A DNA stretch of 8,517 nt from an uncultured Bacteroidales bacterium (lineage in GTDB: Bacteria > Bacteroidota > Bacteroidia > Bacteroidales > Paludibacteraceae), in NCBI GenBank assembly GCA_903912795.1, contig CAIWIS010000862.1, positions 1 to 8,517 of the forward strand, given 5' to 3'. The first letter of the stretch is position 1. Every line of letters begins with the position of its first letter. This document shows, piece by piece, positions 7,186 through 8,517 of this stretch. The position numbers were made by a program, and so were the translations under genes. Below the pieces are notes generated by a model. The model saw only the letters and a list, made by a program, of their open reading frames with translations, had not been told where the DNA came from and ran no database searches.

Positions 7186-7889
7186 CAGAAGAAAAAGTTA
7201 AAATTTTATTGTGCGAAGATGACGAAAATCTTGGCATGCTATTGAGAGAATATTTGCAAACAAAAGGCTACGATGCTGATTTGCAACCTGATGGTGAAGC
7301 TGGATACAAAGCTTTTACACGTAACAAATATGACATGTGCGTTTTTGACGTAATGATGCCTAAAAAAGATGGTTTTCAGTTAGCTGCTGATATTCGCTCG
7401 GTAAATTCCGAAGTGCCTATCATTTTCCTTACTGCAAAATCGATGAAGGAAGATATTTTACAAGGTTTCAAATTGGGTGCCGACGATTATTTATCGAAAC
7501 CATTCAGCATGGAAGAACTATTGTATCGTATCGAATCAATACTTCGCCGCGTACGTGGTAAAAAAGTAAAAGAAGCAGTTATTTACAGTATTGGTAAATT
7601 TACTTTCGATGCTCAAAAACAAACTCTAAGCATTGATGGTGATTCTAAAAAATTGACTACTAAAGAATCGGAATTACTTAACTTACTAGCTGCTAATGCC
7701 AACAGCATTCTTGAACGTAATTTTGCTCTTAAAACAATTTGGGTTGACGATAACTATTTCAATGCTCGCAGCATGGATGTTTATATCACCAAATTACGCA
7801 AATTATTAAAAGACGATGAGAATGTAGCAATTATCAACATTCACGGTAAAGGCTACAAACTGATTACACCTCAAGTAAAAGAAGATTAA
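7182..7889 (+). CDS. rprY: OmpR-class response regulator RprY
   Basis: This 235-residue cytoplasmic transcription regulator has a receiver domain (about 6-122) and an OmpR/PhoB winged-helix domain (about 133-228). The receiver has E12/D13 in the acidic pocket, phospho-acceptor D56 (VFDVMMP), T84 and K106 (SKPFSMEEL). The effector domain has LTTKESELLNLL at 158-169, the recognition-helix region ARSMDVYITKLRKLL at 195-209 and the wing IHGKGYKL at 220-227. The stretches LLCEDDENLGMLLREYL and DDNYFNARSMDVYITKLRK are, from memory, nearly identical to Bacteroides RprY. Its ATG overlaps the kinase stop as ATGA, so translation is probably coupled and the start is well supported. Arginine codons differ from the kinase: 9 of 10 are CGT/CGC here against 6 of 19 there, which suggests selection for stronger translation. 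A hairpin begins 25 bases after the stop. Confidence 0.95.
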   Translation: MTEEKVKILLCEDDENLGMLLREYLQTKGYDADLQPDGEAGYKAFTRNKYDMCVFDVMMPKKDGFQLAADIRSVNSEVPIIFLTAKSMKEDILQGFKLGADDYLSKPFSMEELLYRIESILRRVRGKKVKEAVIYSIGKFTFDAQKQTLSIDGDSKKLTTKESELLNLLAANANSILERNFALKTIWVDDNYFNARSMDVYITKLRKLLKDDENVAIINIHGKGYKLITPQVKED

Positions 7890-7914
7890 TACATTAATCT
7901 GACATTCGAAAACA

Positions 7915-7948
7915 ATAAGGCTGATTCAAACATGCGAATCAGCCTTAT
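7915..7948 (+). terminator. 13-bp hairpin after rprY, probable terminator
   Basis: ATAAGGCTGATTC (7915-7927) pairs perfectly with GAATCAGCCTTAT (7936-7948) around an 8-base loop. It starts 25 bases after the rprY stop and ends 38 bases before the next ATG, which suits transcript termination. On the plus strand only a short broken U run follows (GTATTTAAAAAA). On the minus strand the hairpin is followed by TTGTTTTCG, a better U-rich tail, so it may work in both directions or mainly against antisense reads. It could instead stabilise the 3' end of the mRNA. Confidence 0.7.
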
Positions 7949-7986
7949 GTATTTAAAAAATTGAACATCATTAAAATTGGAAAAAC

Positions 7987-8517
7987 ATGATTTTAGGTGA
8001 ATATAAAAATTCGAGATTTCTCTATAAGATAATTCAACTTATAGTTGTCACTTTTTTTGCAATAATATTCATGACATTACTCACTACTTTACTCACTGAT
8101 AGTGATTTAAAAAACATAAATACAGTAAAACAAATGCAATTGATACAATCATTGTGCTTGTTTGTAGGTGTTCCATTTTTAATGGCGTATTTCTGGAGCG
8201 AAAGTCCATTACATTTTCTACAACTTAAAACAAAAGCAAAATTTTCGAATTATATGTTGGTTGCTGTCACAATGATTGTAGCCATTCCGTTTATAAATTT
8301 ACTTACTGATTTAAACAAACAAATTGCACTACCCGAAGCACTAGCACCTGTAGAAAACTGGATGAAAGCAACCGAAGCACAACTTGAAGCTCTAACTTTA
8401 AGCATATTAAACGTTCACACCATCAAGGATTTAATAATAAATTTAATGCTAGTAGCAGTACTTGCAGGTATAGGCGAAGAGCTTTTTTTCAGAGGAATAA
8501 TCCAAAAAGTTCTTAGT
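7987..8517 (+). CDS. CPBP-family intramembrane metalloprotease, N-terminal part
   Basis: An open frame of 177 codons runs without a stop to the window edge, so the 3' end is missing. Hydrophobic segments lie at about 14-36, 51-70, 89-107 and 149-163. The last leads into GEELFFRG, where E164, E165 and R169 form the EExxxR motif of CPBP (CAAX protease and bacteriocin-processing) enzymes, a metal-binding catalytic motif. The later histidine-containing motifs lie beyond the window, so activity cannot be judged. The hydrophilic stretch with NWMKATEAQLEALT (124-137) before the catalytic helix resembles, from memory, Bacteroidales members of the family. The ATG at 7987 is the first start after an in-frame stop at 7972-7974, and the next Met (29) lies inside the first helix. 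No Shine-Dalgarno sequence or convincing promoter is visible. The hairpin upstream suggests transcription separate from rprXY. The substrate is unknown. Confidence 0.88.
   Translation, partial: MILGEYKNSRFLYKIIQLIVVTFFAIIFMTLLTTLLTDSDLKNINTVKQMQLIQSLCLFVGVPFLMAYFWSESPLHFLQLKTKAKFSNYMLVAVTMIVAIPFINLLTDLNKQIALPEALAPVENWMKATEAQLEALTLSILNVHTIKDLIINLMLVAVLAGIGEELFFRGIIQKVLS

Noticed and set aside
7949..7986. Promoter for the CPBP gene
   Set aside because: TAAAATTG (7972-7979) has one mismatch to the -7 element, but no TTTG lies at the right distance upstream.

Overview
The window looks like ordinary chromosomal DNA from an AT-rich member of the Bacteroidota, most likely order Bacteroidales. Three things point there. 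The two-component pair closely resembles RprX/RprY of Bacteroides, as I remember those sequences. A promoter with exactly the Bacteroidota sigma pattern (TTTG, 19 bases, TAnnTTTG) precedes the leftward genes. None of the start codons I examined has a clear purine-rich Shine-Dalgarno sequence. I see no mobile element, CRISPR array, tRNA or rRNA.

Layout: positions 3-5465 hold three leftward genes, transcribed in the order LplT-like MFS transporter (4251-5465), DNA polymerase I polA (1329-4190) and the clamp-loader-like AAA+ ATPase rarA (3-1271). The gaps are 60 and 57 bases with no GC-rich hairpin, so one transcript from the promoter at 5490-5520 could cover all three. The 202-base divergent region 5466-5667 holds promoters for both directions, a 15-base palindrome, a cluster of short A-tracts and a direct repeat. 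Rightward from 5668 come a membrane sensor kinase (rprX-like) and its OmpR-class response regulator (rprY), overlapping by 4 bases. A 13-bp hairpin follows, then the first 177 codons of a CPBP-family membrane protease that runs off the window.

Functionally, polA and rarA both serve DNA replication and repair at gaps and stalled forks. The transporter probably moves lysophospholipids across the inner membrane. RprX/RprY form a phosphorelay from a periplasmic sensor to DNA. The CPBP protein is a predicted intramembrane protease whose partners are not visible here.

I found no clearly undescribed system. The items most worth a second look are the divergent regulatory region, where the kinase promoter sits almost on its start codon; a sliding-clamp-type peptide in the PolA linker; and the loss of the motif-A aspartate in the transporter.
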